Of a DNA stretch of 64,000 nt, positions 35,319-44,300 are shown one piece after another. The notes beneath the pieces were generated by a model. The model made no database searches. It was not told the DNA's origin and saw nothing but the letters and a program-made list of their open reading frames with translations. The stretch is from the NCBI RefSeq assembly GCF_022171985.1, contig NZ_JAJVHF010000003.1:434001-498000 (forward strand). Reading direction: 5' to 3'. The DNA is from Huaxiibacter chinensis (lineage in GTDB: Bacteria; Pseudomonadota; Gammaproteobacteria; Enterobacterales; Enterobacteriaceae). The stretch's first letter is position 1, and each line of letters opens with the position of its first letter. The translations under genes and the position numbers were made by a program.

Positions 35319-35821
35319 GATAAACATTTATACCCGTAGACTCGATTGTCTCCAAACACATTCTTCGGCTTTGACAGCACTATAGCGCAGCCCAAAACTA
35401 TACTGCTCGCCGTTTTGTCTTACATACTCTTGCGTTACGGATGTCTGAAATCAACTCAGGCTGAGTGTGCAAGGTTCCGCTGTGAGCGAGGAGCGGATCC
35501 TGGCATGTGATCTCTGATATATGTGGTCGGCAAAGCGTCAGGTGTCATTTCTGAAAGGCGCCACGCAATGTTTTAATAGTGGGGCAGTCAGGATGTAACT
35601 TATCGGAGCTTATTGGCAATGATGTCTGAATATATTCAAAAATCATGATTTTCAATAACTTAAAGTGACTGATTTTACTGGTTCAGGCTCAACTAATCTG
35701 ATTTTTTGATATGCGACATGTAATAGTGGCTCAATTCGTTCGTGGTTAAAGCAGCGCCTGTAACCAGGAGCACGACGGGCTTCGATGGATAAAGTGTAGC
35801 AATAATAAATGTTCAAAGGTA
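35319..35821. other. Gene-poor region with no recognisable gene
   Basis: About 500 AT-rich bases. Short minus-strand open stretches exist (for example reading EARRAPGYRRCFNHERIEPL near 35720-35780), but none has a start, a ribosome-binding site or a family I recognise. A degraded mobile region is the likeliest reading. Confidence 0.4.
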
Positions 35822-35873
35822 AAAAGCGTGACGTGCATGGTACGGATTCTGTGCGGCAATGTCAGCACGTGTC
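35822..35873 (-). pseudogene. Fragment of a phage tyrosine integrase
   Basis: The minus strand reads RADIAAQNPYHARHAFYL before a stop. This aligns with RAGIRRRNPYHTRHTFACWL of the integrase relic at 22.4 kb, and the DNA of the two fragments is clearly similar across about 50 bases. It contains the catalytic His-x-x-Arg-His region. Only this scrap is recognisable. Confidence 0.65.
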
Positions 35874-35943
35874 GTGTGTGCGCTGGTAGGTTTAGAATTT
35901 CCTTGCCAGAATAAACAACACACTCATGTCATGGAGAAAGGTC

Positions 35944-36360
35944 ATGTCTGAAAAACTGAATGCGCAATGCCATTGCGGCGCGGTGGCGTTTACCGTGGAA
36001 CTGACGGATGGTTTTAACACTATACGGCGCTGCAGCTGCTCGTTTTGTCGAATGAGAGGGGCGATTGCCGTCTCCGCGCCGCTGGCAGGCATTGAGGTAT
36101 TAAGAGGCCAGGACAAACTCACTGAATATCGTTTTCATACGCAAACGGCGCGACATTTTTTTTGCTCGGTATGCGGTATATACACCTTCCATCAGCGCCG
36201 CTCAAATCCGGAACAGTACGGCGTCAACGTAGCCTGTATTGAAAACGTCTCGCCCTTTGATTTTCCGGTGGTTGAGGTCACGGATGGCGTCAACCATCCA
36301 AACGATGGCGCATCAAGCGGGATAATAGGCTACCTCACGTTTCAGCCTAAAAAAGCATGA
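35944..36360 (+). CDS. GFA/CENP-V family zinc-binding protein
   Basis: A 138-residue protein with the glutathione-dependent formaldehyde-activating (GFA) fold. Two zinc sites are suggested by Cys9, Cys11, Cys30, Cys32, Cys35, Cys74 and Cys77 (QCHCG, RRCSCSFC and CSVCGIYTFHQ). The start at 35944 follows AGAAAGG; an ATG six codons upstream is less suitable. Family members act on S-hydroxymethylglutathione-type adducts or unknown thiols, and the true substrate is mostly unproven. It stands alone, next to a small membrane protein and a KTSC protein on the other strand. Confidence 0.88.
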   Translation: MSEKLNAQCHCGAVAFTVELTDGFNTIRRCSCSFCRMRGAIAVSAPLAGIEVLRGQDKLTEYRFHTQTARHFFCSVCGIYTFHQRRSNPEQYGVNVACIENVSPFDFPVVEVTDGVNHPNDGASSGIIGYLTFQPKKA

Positions 36361-36367
36361 CAACATG

Positions 36368-36493
36368 TTAATCAAGATCGAGGCTGATGAGCAGTGAACT
36401 GATATGCTGCATCACGTTGCCAAAATCGAAGATCAACACAATCCAGAGACAGGCCAATATCACGAGCATAGCCAGGGATAGACGGGTAAACAC
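36368..36493 (-). CDS. Putative small membrane protein, 41 aa
   Basis: The frame starts at GTG 36493, with AAGGAC 6 bases upstream, and reads MFTRLSLAMLVILACLWIVL with a short polar tail ending SLDLD. A single hydrophobic helix spans residues 5-23. The good ribosome-binding site and typical one-helix layout support a real gene. I do not recognise the family. It lies between a GFA gene and a KTSC gene. Confidence 0.5.
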   Translation of the reverse strand: MFTRLSLAMLVILACLWIVLIFDFGNVMQHISSLLISLDLD

Positions 36494-36524
36494 AAAAAGT
36501 CCTTAAGCACGGGATGATGTCTGC

Positions 36525-36737
36525 TTAGTTTACTTTGGTCTCCTTAAACTTCCCTTTAACGACTCCATCGTAATATCGACCTTTTGACACCACCTGCAAA
36601 AAATTGTTGTAAATGCGGGTTGGGACACCCTGATACTGAAGCATGCTGCGGTCATGAAAGCGGATTTCAAGCGTAGCGCTTCGCTCATCATACGCGACAG
36701 AAGCAATGCGTGACGATTTGACCGGGTGATGTACCAT
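36525..36737 (-). CDS. KTSC domain protein
   Basis: A 70-residue protein that is almost entirely one KTSC domain: VKSSRIASVAYDERSATLEIRF, then LQYQGVPTRIYNNFLQVVSKGRYYDGVVKGKFKETKV. KTSC domains occur alone or at the C-terminus of lysyl-tRNA synthetase-like proteins and have no established role. Stand-alone copies are small cytosolic beta-rich proteins. It is followed on the same strand by the 41-residue membrane protein gene. Confidence 0.85.
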   Translation of the reverse strand: MVHHPVKSSRIASVAYDERSATLEIRFHDRSMLQYQGVPTRIYNNFLQVVSKGRYYDGVVKGKFKETKVN

Positions 36738-36854
36738 CTATGCCATCCCTTTCTGCTCGTGACAGGGATTTCATCATCTAACAGGACAACGGGTCCTGCA
36801 AGGGGTTCTCCGTACAGAACGTTGACGCCCGCGTCAATGACGCGGGCGTTAATA

Positions 36855-37964
36855 TCAGAACTGATAAACCAGTCCTAATGCTACGATATCATCGGTGCCG
36901 ATACCGTTGTTTTTATAGAATTGGTCGTCTTCGTCCAGCAGGTTGATTTTGTAGTCAACATAGGTCGACATATTTTTATTAAAGAAATAGGTCGCACCGA
37001 TATCGGCATATTTCACCAGGTCCTGATCGCCCTGGCCATTATTCAGGTCCTTGCCTTTTGATTGCAGGTAAGAAAGGGTCGGGCGTAAACCGAAATCAAA
37101 TTGATATTGTGCCGTCACTTCGACGTTCTGCGTTTTGTTGGCAATGGCATCTTCATTATCCCCGTATGGCGTCATATTGCGTGTTTCAGAATACATGGCT
37201 GCCAGGTAGATATTATTTGCGTCATATTTCAGACCCGCGGTCCAGGCGTCTGCTTTATCACCGCCCGCGGTACTGTACCGTACCTGATCGTTTGTACGAT
37301 CGGAAGAGGTGTAAGCGGCGCCGGCCGTTATACCCATACCAAAATCATAAGTGGTGGAAATACCAAAGCCATCACCATTCTCATGACGCATATCGCGACC
37401 GTTATTGGTTCCTTCCTGGTTATTACTCGCATCTTCATTTTTACCCTGATACTGCAAGGCAAAATTCAGGCCCTGAACCAGACCATAGAAATCGGTGTTG
37501 CGGTAGGTTGCCACGCCGTTTGCACGGTTGGTCATGAAGTTGTCCGCTTTAGAGTACGAATCGCCGCCAAACTCCGGCAGCATATCGGTCCAGCCTTCCA
37601 CGTCGTACAGGACGCCGTAGTTGCGGCCATAATCGAAGGAACCGTAATCGCCCGCGCTCACGCCGGCAAAGGCCAGACGCGTCCAGGACTGATTATCCGA
37701 TCCTTCGGTGTTATTTGCCTGAATGTTATACTCCCACTGCGCATAACCGGCCATCAGATCGTTAATCTGCGTTTCGCCTTTGAAGCCAAGGCGCATATAT
37801 GTCTGGTCACCATCGGCGCCTTTATCGTCGGAAAAATAATGCAGACCATCGACTTTTCCGTATAAATCTAATTTATTGCCGTCTTTGTTGTAAATTTCAG
37901 CGGCATGCGTTGCGCCCGCTATTAAAACGGCAGGGACGAGGAGTGCCAGAACTTTTCTTTGCAT
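36855..37964 (-). CDS. ompN: Outer membrane porin N
   Basis: A 369-residue general trimeric porin of the OmpC/OmpF family. The signal peptide ends [24 protein letters not shown], and the barrel finishes with [12 protein letters not shown]. Long loops match E. coli OmpN best, including the L3 constriction with [33 protein letters not shown]. The neighbouring micC sRNA and the ydbK gene upstream are exactly as in E. coli. The gap between porin and micC contains a 19-bp palindrome in the 5' leader. The start is the ATG at 37964. Confidence 0.94.
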   Translation of the reverse strand: MQRKVLALLVPAVLIAGATHAAEIYNKDGNKLDLYGKVDGLHYFSDDKGADGDQTYMRLGFKGETQINDLMAGYAQWEYNIQANNTEGSDNQSWTRLAFAGVSAGDYGSFDYGRNYGVLYDVEGWTDMLPEFGGDSYSKADNFMTNRANGVATYRNTDFYGLVQGLNFALQYQGKNEDASNNQEGTNNGRDMRHENGDGFGISTTYDFGMGITAGAAYTSSDRTNDQVRYSTAGGDKADAWTAGLKYDANNIYLAAMYSETRNMTPYGDNEDAIANKTQNVEVTAQYQFDFGLRPTLSYLQSKGKDLNNGQGDQDLVKYADIGATYFFNKNMSTYVDYKINLLDEDDQFYKNNGIGTDDIVALGLVYQF

Positions 37965-38002
37965 GAGACTATTCCTTTGTTGTTTTTTTATTTACCTGTT
38001 GA

Positions 38003-38021
38003 ACTTTCCAGTCTGGAAAGT
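38003..38021. promoter_or_regulatory. 19-bp palindrome in the ompN leader
   Basis: ACTTTCCAG-T-CTGGAAAGT is a perfect inverted repeat 39 bases before the ompN start. It may be an operator or a stem-loop in the untranslated leader. Confidence 0.45.
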
Positions 38022-38195
38022 GGTCTCATGCTAAATCACTCTCTCCTGGATAGATAAAATATAATTGTTACGGGTTAAGTAAAATCTTAATCAAGTAATT
38101 CTTTGGAAATGGTCATAATTTTTATGAATGTATTAACCAGAAATATACAAAATAAAAATTATTGCAGCGTGGCGTAATGGGGTAAGATAACAGAC

Positions 38196-38308
38196 GTTAT
38201 ATGCCTTTAAGATTCTTTATCCGTGATTAAATGATAAGCGTTTTATTTTTTTAAACGATGATTCATTAATACCAGGATAGCCCGAAGTGAATACTTCGGG
38301 CTTTTTTT
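38196..38308 (+). ncRNA. micC: Small RNA MicC
   Basis: The 5' end GTTATATGCCTTTA is identical to that of E. coli MicC, which begins at this site divergently from ompN. The RNA ends in the terminator GCCCGAAGT/ACTTCGGGC (38280-38301) and seven T residues, giving about 113 bases against 109 in E. coli. A -10 like TAAGAT (38183-38188) lies 8 bases before the start. MicC pairs through its 5' end with ompC (and ompD in Salmonella) mRNA and represses porin synthesis with Hfq. The middle of the RNA differs strongly from the E. coli form, while seed and terminator are kept. Confidence 0.87.
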
Positions 38309-38309
38309 A

Positions 38310-41300
38310 TTACTCGCTGATGGATTTTTCCGCTTTACCGGCCAGCTGGGCCAGGAAGTCGTAGCGTTTTTGCAGATCGGCTGCGGCATCTTTCCAGAGC
38401 TGTTCAGCCACCTCAGGCTGCTGCGCATTCAGACGACGGAAGCGTTGCTCCTGCATCAGGGTCTCGGCGAGCGCATCTGACGGTGGACGAGAGTCAAGGG
38501 ACAGCGGCAGCTTGCCTTCGTCAGCGCGTCGCGGGTCGAAGCGATACAGCGGCCAGAAACCGGTCGCGGTGAGCTGTCGCATCTGATCGTGGCTCAGCGC
38601 CAGATCGTATCCGTGCTCCTCGCATGGGCTGTAGGCAATAATCAGCGACGGTCCAGGATAAGCTTCCGCTTCCTGAATGGCTTTCACGGTCTGATTCAGC
38701 TGGGCACCCAGCGAAATTTGCGCGACATAAACATGCCCGTACATCATCATGCTGACGCCCAAATCTTTGCGGGCTTTACGCTTACCGTGTTCACCAAACT
38801 TGGTGACCGCGCCCAGCGGCGTCGCTTTTGACGCCTGACCGCCTGTATTGGAATAACACTGCGTATCAAGCACCAGGATGTTGACGTTTTCAGTCAGGCT
38901 GAGCACATGGTCCAGTCCGCCGAAGCCGATATCGTAAGCCCAGCCGTCGCCCCCGATAAGCCAGATGGATTTCTCTACCAGGGCATCCGCATCGGTTAAA
39001 AGCTGTTCAGCGCCCTCTAGGCCCTTAAGCTGCTGGCGTAGCTCGGCGACCTGTCCGCGACGCACCTCCGGCGTGGCCTCGTTATAGAGCGCTTCCCGCA
39101 GCGAAGGCGTGAGTTTATCGGCAAAGGTGTCCAGCAGCCGCATGACGCGCACGCGATGCTGATCCACCGTCAGGCGGAAGCCAAGGCCAAATTCAGCGTT
39201 ATCCTCAAAAAGCGAGTTCGCCCAGGCCGGGCCGCGTCCGTTAGCATCGGTAGTGTACGGTGTTGACGGTAAATTACCCCCATAAATGGAGGAGCAGCCT
39301 GTCGCGTTGGCGATGAGCATTCGGTCCCCATAGAGCTGCGTCAGCAGCTTGATATAAGGCGTCTCACCACAGCCAGAACATGCGCCAGAGTATTCAAACA
39401 GCGGCGTGATCAGCTGCGAGGTGCGGATATCAATGCGTTCAAGCTGGGTGCGATCGATTTCCGGCAAGTTCAGGAAGAAGTCATAATTCACTTTCTCTTC
39501 TTCAACGTGCTCAAGGCGCGACATCATATTGATGGCCTTGATTTCCGGATTCTGTCTGTCTTTTGCCGGGCAGACCTCCACGCACAGATTACAGCCCGTG
39601 CAGTCTTCCGGTGCCACCTGCAAGACGTATTTCTGCCCGCGCATGTCGCGGGATTTCACGTCGAGGGAGTGCAGGCTGACCGGGGCGTTCTCCATCTCAT
39701 CCGGTGAAACCACCTTCGCGCGAATAGCCGAGTGGGGGCAGGCGGCGACACAATGGTTACATTGGGTACAAAGCTCTTCTTTCCAGATGGGGATCGCTTC
39801 AGCAATGTTGCGTTTTTCCCATTGGGTGGTGCCCACCGGCCAGGTCCCGTCTGGCGGCAGGGCCGAGACGGGAAGGGCATCTCCCAGTCCCGCCAGCATC
39901 GCCGCAGTGACGGTTTTAACGAAGTCCGGTGCCGCGTCAGACACCACCGGAGGCCGATGTGCGCTGGCGTCGTTTACCTCCTGCAACGGGACTTCAAAGA
40001 GCGATTCTCGCGTGAGCGCCAGAGCCTGCCAGTTGCGCTCCACCAGCTCCTGACCTTTGCTGCTGTAGCTTTTCGCTATGGCGCCCTGCAGTTCCGCCAG
40101 CGCACTGTCGCCGGGCAGAATCTGGGTCAAATGGAAGAAGGCCATCTGCATGACGGTATTAATACGCGCGGCCAGACCGCATTCACGGGCAATTTTTGCC
40201 GCGTTGATGACATAAAAACGCGCCTGTTTCTGATTCAGAACGGACTGAACTTCCTGCGGGAGGCGTGACCAGACCTCATCGACTGAATAAGGGGTATTGA
40301 GCAAAAAGATCCCACCCGGCTTCAGACGCTCGGCCATTTGATATTTATCGATAAACTGGAGCTGGTGACATCCGACGAAATCAGCGCTTGAGATCAGGTA
40401 CGCAGAGCGGATCGGGTGCTCGCTGACGCGCAAGTGGGATACTGTCAGACCGCCGGCTTTTTTGGAATCATAGACAAAATAGCCCTGCGCATACCATGGC
40501 GTGGAATTGCCGATAATCTTGATGTTGTTTTTCGTCGCCGAGACGCTGCCGTCACTGCCCAGCCCGTAAAACAACGCTTCGAGCTTAGCTGCGGAAGGCA
40601 GCGTATTTTCCGGCAGAGGAAGAGAAAGGTGAGTCACATCATCGTAAATACCCACCGTAAAGCGCGGTTTGGGTTTCGCTTCACTCAACGCGTTAAATAC
40701 GGCCAGCACACACTCCGGCCCAAACTCTTTAGACGATAAACCGTAGCGACCGCCGATCGTGCGAGGCAAGGTTTCACGCTCGCCATGATTAAAGGCCTCC
40801 GCGAGTGCCGTCATCACGTCCAGATAGAGCGGCTCAGCCTGGGCGCCGGGTTCTTTCGTGCGATCGAGTACCGCCACGCTGCGTGCCGTTTCCGGCAACG
40901 CTGCGAGCAGATGTTTTGCTGAGAAGGGGCGATAGAGCCGCACTTTCAGCAGGCCCACTTTCTCACCACGGGTCAGCAACTCGTCAACCACCTCTTCACA
41001 GGTCCCGATGGCAGAACCCATGATTACAATGACGCGTTCGGCTTGCGGGTGACCGTAATATTCAAACGGCTTATATTTTCGACCGGTTGCCGCCGCAAAC
41101 TCATCCATTGCCTGTTCGACATGATCGTAAACCGCGTCGTACCACGGGTTGGTCGCTTCGCGGGACTGGAAATAGGTGTCGGGATTTGCTGAGGTGCCGC
41201 GAATGATCGGGTGTTCCGGGTTGAGCGCCCGGGCACGGTGTGCATCAATGTCAGCCTGCGGCAGCAATTGACGAATCGTGTCGTCACTCAGCGGAACGAT

Positions 41301-41834
41301 CTTATTAATTTCGTGCGAGGTGCGGAATCCATCGAAGAAATGGATGAACGGCACACGGCTTTTCAGGGTCGCAATATGCGAGATAAGCGCAAAATCTTGT
41401 GCTTCCTGCACGCTGCTGGCGCAGAGCATGGCGCAACCGGTCTGGCGAACCGCCATCACGTCGGAGTGATCGCCGAAAATCGACAGGGCGTGGGTCGCCA
41501 CGGTACGCGCCGCCACATGCAGAACTAAAGGCGTGAGCTGTCCGGCGAGTTTATACAGCGTCGGTATCATCAGCAGCAGGCCTTGCGAGGATGTGAACGA
41601 CGTCGAAAGCGCCCCCGTCTGCAACGCGCCGTGAACGGTTGCGATGGCACCCGCTTCCGACTGCATTTCCACCACGCGAGGGATGTCACCCCAGACGTTT
41701 TTTAACCCATTTCCCGCCCACGCATCGGCCTGTTCAGCCATTGTTGAGCTGGGCGTAATGGGATAAATGGCGATAACTTCGCTGGTTCGGAACGCCACTG
41801 ACGCAACTGCACCATTACCGTCAATAGTTTGCAT
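38310..41834 (-). CDS. nifJ: Pyruvate:flavodoxin/ferredoxin oxidoreductase
   Basis: A 1174-residue fused-domain PFOR, called ydbK in E. coli and the same length there. It converts pyruvate and CoA to acetyl-CoA, CO2 and reduced flavodoxin/ferredoxin. N-terminal domain I begins MQTIDGNGAVASVAFRTSEV with YPITPSS. Two ferredoxin-type [4Fe-4S] motifs, CTQCNHCVAACP and CTGCNLCVEVCP, lie near residues 690 and 745. A third cluster uses CSGCGETPYIK and C-terminal cysteines, and GDGWAYDIGFGGLDHV with DTQCYSNTGGQASKATP binds thiamine diphosphate. It is intact. The 517 bases upstream hold its promoter. Confidence 0.95.
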   Translation of the reverse strand: MQTIDGNGAVASVAFRTSEVIAIYPITPSSTMAEQADAWAGNGLKNVWGDIPRVVEMQSEAGAIATVHGALQTGALSTSFTSSQGLLLMIPTLYKLAGQLTPLVLHVAARTVATHALSIFGDHSDVMAVRQTGCAMLCASSVQEAQDFALISHIATLKSRVPFIHFFDGFRTSHEINKIVPLSDDTIRQLLPQADIDAHRARALNPEHPIIRGTSANPDTYFQSREATNPWYDAVYDHVEQAMDEFAAATGRKYKPFEYYGHPQAERVIVIMGSAIGTCEEVVDELLTRGEKVGLLKVRLYRPFSAKHLLAALPETARSVAVLDRTKEPGAQAEPLYLDVMTALAEAFNHGERETLPRTIGGRYGLSSKEFGPECVLAVFNALSEAKPKPRFTVGIYDDVTHLSLPLPENTLPSAAKLEALFYGLGSDGSVSATKNNIKIIGNSTPWYAQGYFVYDSKKAGGLTVSHLRVSEHPIRSAYLISSADFVGCHQLQFIDKYQMAERLKPGGIFLLNTPYSVDEVWSRLPQEVQSVLNQKQARFYVINAAKIARECGLAARINTVMQMAFFHLTQILPGDSALAELQGAIAKSYSSKGQELVERNWQALALTRESLFEVPLQEVNDASAHRPPVVSDAAPDFVKTVTAAMLAGLGDALPVSALPPDGTWPVGTTQWEKRNIAEAIPIWKEELCTQCNHCVAACPHSAIRAKVVSPDEMENAPVSLHSLDVKSRDMRGQKYVLQVAPEDCTGCNLCVEVCPAKDRQNPEIKAINMMSRLEHVEEEKVNYDFFLNLPEIDRTQLERIDIRTSQLITPLFEYSGACSGCGETPYIKLLTQLYGDRMLIANATGCSSIYGGNLPSTPYTTDANGRGPAWANSLFEDNAEFGLGFRLTVDQHRVRVMRLLDTFADKLTPSLREALYNEATPEVRRGQVAELRQQLKGLEGAEQLLTDADALVEKSIWLIGGDGWAYDIGFGGLDHVLSLTENVNILVLDTQCYSNTGGQASKATPLGAVTKFGEHGKRKARKDLGVSMMMYGHVYVAQISLGAQLNQTVKAIQEAEAYPGPSLIIAYSPCEEHGYDLALSHDQMRQLTATGFWPLYRFDPRRADEGKLPLSLDSRPPSDALAETLMQEQRFRRLNAQQPEVAEQLWKDAAADLQKRYDFLAQLAGKAEKSISE

Positions 41835-42351
41835 ATGACAACACCCTTACATTGCGCAAAAAGAGGGACCCGCGTAACAGCAGCGAGCCCTGATAGTTAT
41901 ACCCTTATTTTAGCAAAGGTCTGGTTTGACGATTTTCGCTTTTGTGTCCTTCCCATTCAGGGCAACCCTGAAGAGATCAATTAATACGCTAATAAGATAA
42001 TAGAGAGGTGGCTTAAGAGGATGTTGACCAGAATATAATGATCGGCAAGATTTAGCGTGGTAACAGCACGCAGTTGATATGCACATTTGGTTTACAACAA
42101 TTAAACAATTAAGAAGGATGACCTTTATTTCATTTTTCTATTAAGGCCGGGTTTTAGTGGGCTGAACGGAAGAGAAAGGATGTTGTAGGGGTGTTGAGTG
42201 GCGTCACAGTGGCAGGAATGCAGATTATGCAAATCCTTAAAAATCGCGACAAAATGTGAATGAGACGCATAAATACGCGGAAAGCCCCTCGACGCGACGG
42301 TCTGCGGTGCCTATTATGCATAGGTTTCGCAAATAATATGGGGAAGAGAGG
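41835..42351. other. Intergenic region upstream of nifJ and ydbJ
   Basis: About 517 bases between divergent genes, AT-rich and without a convincing frame. It must hold the promoters of both. I saw no clear FNR or SoxS box and no sRNA terminator. Confidence 0.5.
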
Positions 42352-42618
42352 ATGCGCGCAGCGTTTTGGGTAGGGTGTGCAGCATTGTTGCTGTCAGCAT
42401 GCAGCAATGAACCTGTTCAGCAGGCAACCGCAGCACATGTTTCACCGGGTATGAAAGCCGCTATGTCCAACTCCGGGCAGGCCAGCTGCGCCATGGTAGG
42501 CGGTTCGCTTTCAGTAGCGCGTCAACTTGATGGTTCTGCTATTGGCATGTGTGCTTTGCCAAACGGCAAACGCTGCAGTGAACAGTCGCTTGCCGTAGGC
42601 ACCTGCGGTAATTACTGA
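42352..42618 (+). CDS. ydbJ: DUF333 lipoprotein YdbJ
   Basis: An 88-residue protein with a lipoprotein signal peptide (MRAAFWVGCAALLLSAC) whose lipobox cysteine is residue 17. The short DUF333 domain follows, with the pattern SCAMVGGSLSVARQLDGSAIGMCALPNGKRCSEQSL; its cysteines probably form disulfides. The function is unknown. It is adjacent to hslJ on the opposite strand as in E. coli, the two stop codons being back to back (TGATCA). The start follows GAGAGG. Confidence 0.9.
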   Translation: MRAAFWVGCAALLLSACSNEPVQQATAAHVSPGMKAAMSNSGQASCAMVGGSLSVARQLDGSAIGMCALPNGKRCSEQSLAVGTCGNY

Positions 42619-43032
42619 TCAGTCAGCGCGTTTAAACATCAACGTTTTATCGGCGGTCGCCAGCGTGAGCTGATCTGCGGTTAAATCGACCTGCGCCCCC
42701 GCGCGGAGCATCTCACCGATCGCTTGATCCAGCTCATTTAACTGTGGCTCAGCACACAGTTTTCGCGTCATCGCCAGGGATTTGACGCGCAGTTCGCCCT
42801 CCGACAGTTTTCCGGCGCCGTTGAATCGGTTACACATGACGCCGGACACGGCCATGTCTTCCCCGAACGCCATTTCCGGCACAGGTGTGCCAGGTTTCAC
42901 GGCAGCGCCATTCACGGTTTCGAGCACAAAGCGATGGCCCTGAAGTTGCTCTGGCTGAACGGAGGCTTTACCTGGATTGACGCAACCGGTCAGTGCCAGG
43001 CTGCAAAGGGTTAACGCGACGAGCTTTTTCAT
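42619..43032 (-). CDS. hslJ: Heat-inducible lipoprotein HslJ (META domain)
   Basis: A 137-residue META/HslJ-domain lipoprotein. The signal peptide MKKLVALTLCSLALTGC ends in a lipobox, and the mature part begins VNPGKASVQPEQLQGHRFVLETVNG. Conserved MCNRFNGAGKLSEGELRVKSLAMTRKLC follows. E. coli HslJ (140 residues) is heat-induced and contributes to novobiocin resistance. The start at 43032 is preferred over 43044, because it gives a normal signal peptide. In E. coli, ldhA lies next; here a bd-type oxidase operon takes that place. Confidence 0.92.
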   Translation of the reverse strand: MKKLVALTLCSLALTGCVNPGKASVQPEQLQGHRFVLETVNGAAVKPGTPVPEMAFGEDMAVSGVMCNRFNGAGKLSEGELRVKSLAMTRKLCAEPQLNELDQAIGEMLRAGAQVDLTADQLTLATADKTLMFKRAD

Positions 43033-43161
43033 CTTTCTTCTCAAACGATAAATATGGTGAATCTTTATTAAGTTTCTAACCCTACGCCGATCGCTGTCAT
43101 TGGAGTTTATCTGAAAGTGCGAGAAGGCGCCGGGCAGCGCAAAATGCCACCCGGCTGCCCG

Positions 43162-43290
43162 TCAGTGTGCTTTAAATCCCGCTGCCGTCATCAGCAGGCG
43201 AAACACCATCCCTACTGCGGCAAGCGCCAGTACGCTGCCACCCCAAAGAATGACCAGCCACATCAGGCGTTTCCACAAAGGCTGTTGCAT
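43162..43290 (-). CDS. DUF2474 small subunit of bd-type oxidase
   Basis: A 42-residue membrane protein (MQQPLWKRLMWLVILWGGSV and on). One helix ends in a short basic-polar tail. DUF2474 proteins accompany CIO-type cytochrome bd operons as CydX-like small subunits. The ATG overlaps the stop of the subunit II gene by one base (TGATG), so it is translationally coupled. It is too small to be found by length alone; operon position and family pattern support it. Confidence 0.85.
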   Translation of the reverse strand: MQQPLWKRLMWLVILWGGSVLALAAVGMVFRLLMTAAGFKAH

Positions 43291-44300
43291 CAATGGTAGC
43301 CCTCCCCATGCTGGACTTTTCCGCGGAACACGTAATAACTCCAGAATGTATAAACCAGAATAATGGGAATAATCAGCAGCGCGCCAACCAGCATAAAGCC
43401 CTGACTCTGAGGAGGCGCGGCGGCCTGCCAGAGCGTAATGGAAGGCGGAATGATATGCGGCCAGATGCTGATGCCCAGTCCGCTAAAGCCCAGGAAAATC
43501 AGGCCCAGCGTCAGGATAAAGGCAAGGTTATGGCGACGAGGATTATTGAGTGTTTTCCATAACGCAAAACTCAACGCAATCACCAGAACGGGCACAGGCA
43601 GCAGGAAGAATAAATTCGGCAAACTAAACCAGCGGGTGGCAATCTGGGGATGCGCCAGCGGCGTCCAGAGGCTGATTAACCCAATGACGGCTAACAGTAT
43701 TGCCAGCAGTGGCCTGGAAATTTGACGCATCCGCGCCTGCAGGGGATCCTCGCTTTTCATGACCAGCCATGTCGCGCCGAGCAGAGCATAGGCCACCGTC
43801 AGACCCACGCCGCAAAACAGATTGAAGAGGGTGAGCCAGTCGAAAGGGCCGCCGCTGTAATTGCGTCCGGTTACCGAAAAACCGTTGATAAATGCGCCCA
43901 CAACCACACCCTGCGTAAATGTGGCAAGAACCGATCCACCGATAAACGCTTTGTCCCAGAAGGGGCGGTGTGCCGGTGTGGCCTTAAAGCGAAATTCAAA
44001 TGCCACGCCGCGAAATATCAGCCCGATCAGCATTAATGTCAGGGGAATGGTGAGCGCATCAATAATGACCGCATAGGCCAGCGGAAAGGCGCCAAACAGT
44101 GCGGCGCCACCCAGCACCAGCCAGGTTTCGTTGCCATCCCATACCGGGGCTACGCTGTTCACCATGACGTCGCGATCCTGTGCATCTTTCGTCAGCGGGA
44201 ACAGTATCCCGATCCCCAGATCGAACCCGTCCATCACGATATACATCAGCGTGGCAAAGACGATGATCACAAACCAGATAAGGGAAAGATCAATACCCAT
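43290..44300 (-). CDS. Cytochrome bd-type ubiquinol oxidase subunit II (CioB-like)
   Basis: A 336-residue integral membrane protein of the CydB family, with eight or nine helices. It begins MGIDLSLIWFVIIVFATLMYIVMDGFDLGIGIL and has WDGNETWLVLGGAALFGAFP, the conserved quinol oxidase subunit II signature. It stabilises the heme-carrying subunit I. Its start overlaps the subunit I stop by one base (TAATG), and its stop overlaps the DUF2474 gene. The shorter size and the DUF2474 partner point to the cyanide-insensitive (CIO) subgroup rather than to CydAB or AppBC. Confidence 0.9.
   Translation of the reverse strand: MGIDLSLIWFVIIVFATLMYIVMDGFDLGIGILFPLTKDAQDRDVMVNSVAPVWDGNETWLVLGGAALFGAFPLAYAVIIDALTIPLTLMLIGLIFRGVAFEFRFKATPAHRPFWDKAFIGGSVLATFTQGVVVGAFINGFSVTGRNYSGGPFDWLTLFNLFCGVGLTVAYALLGATWLVMKSEDPLQARMRQISRPLLAILLAVIGLISLWTPLAHPQIATRWFSLPNLFFLLPVPVLVIALSFALWKTLNNPRRHNLAFILTLGLIFLGFSGLGISIWPHIIPPSITLWQAAAPPQSQGFMLVGALLIIPIILVYTFWSYYVFRGKVQHGEGYH

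Noticed and set aside
42024-42039. TTGACC and TATAAT as a promoter upstream of ydbJ
   Set aside because: The two hexamers are only 4 bases apart, so they cannot form one sigma-70 promoter.
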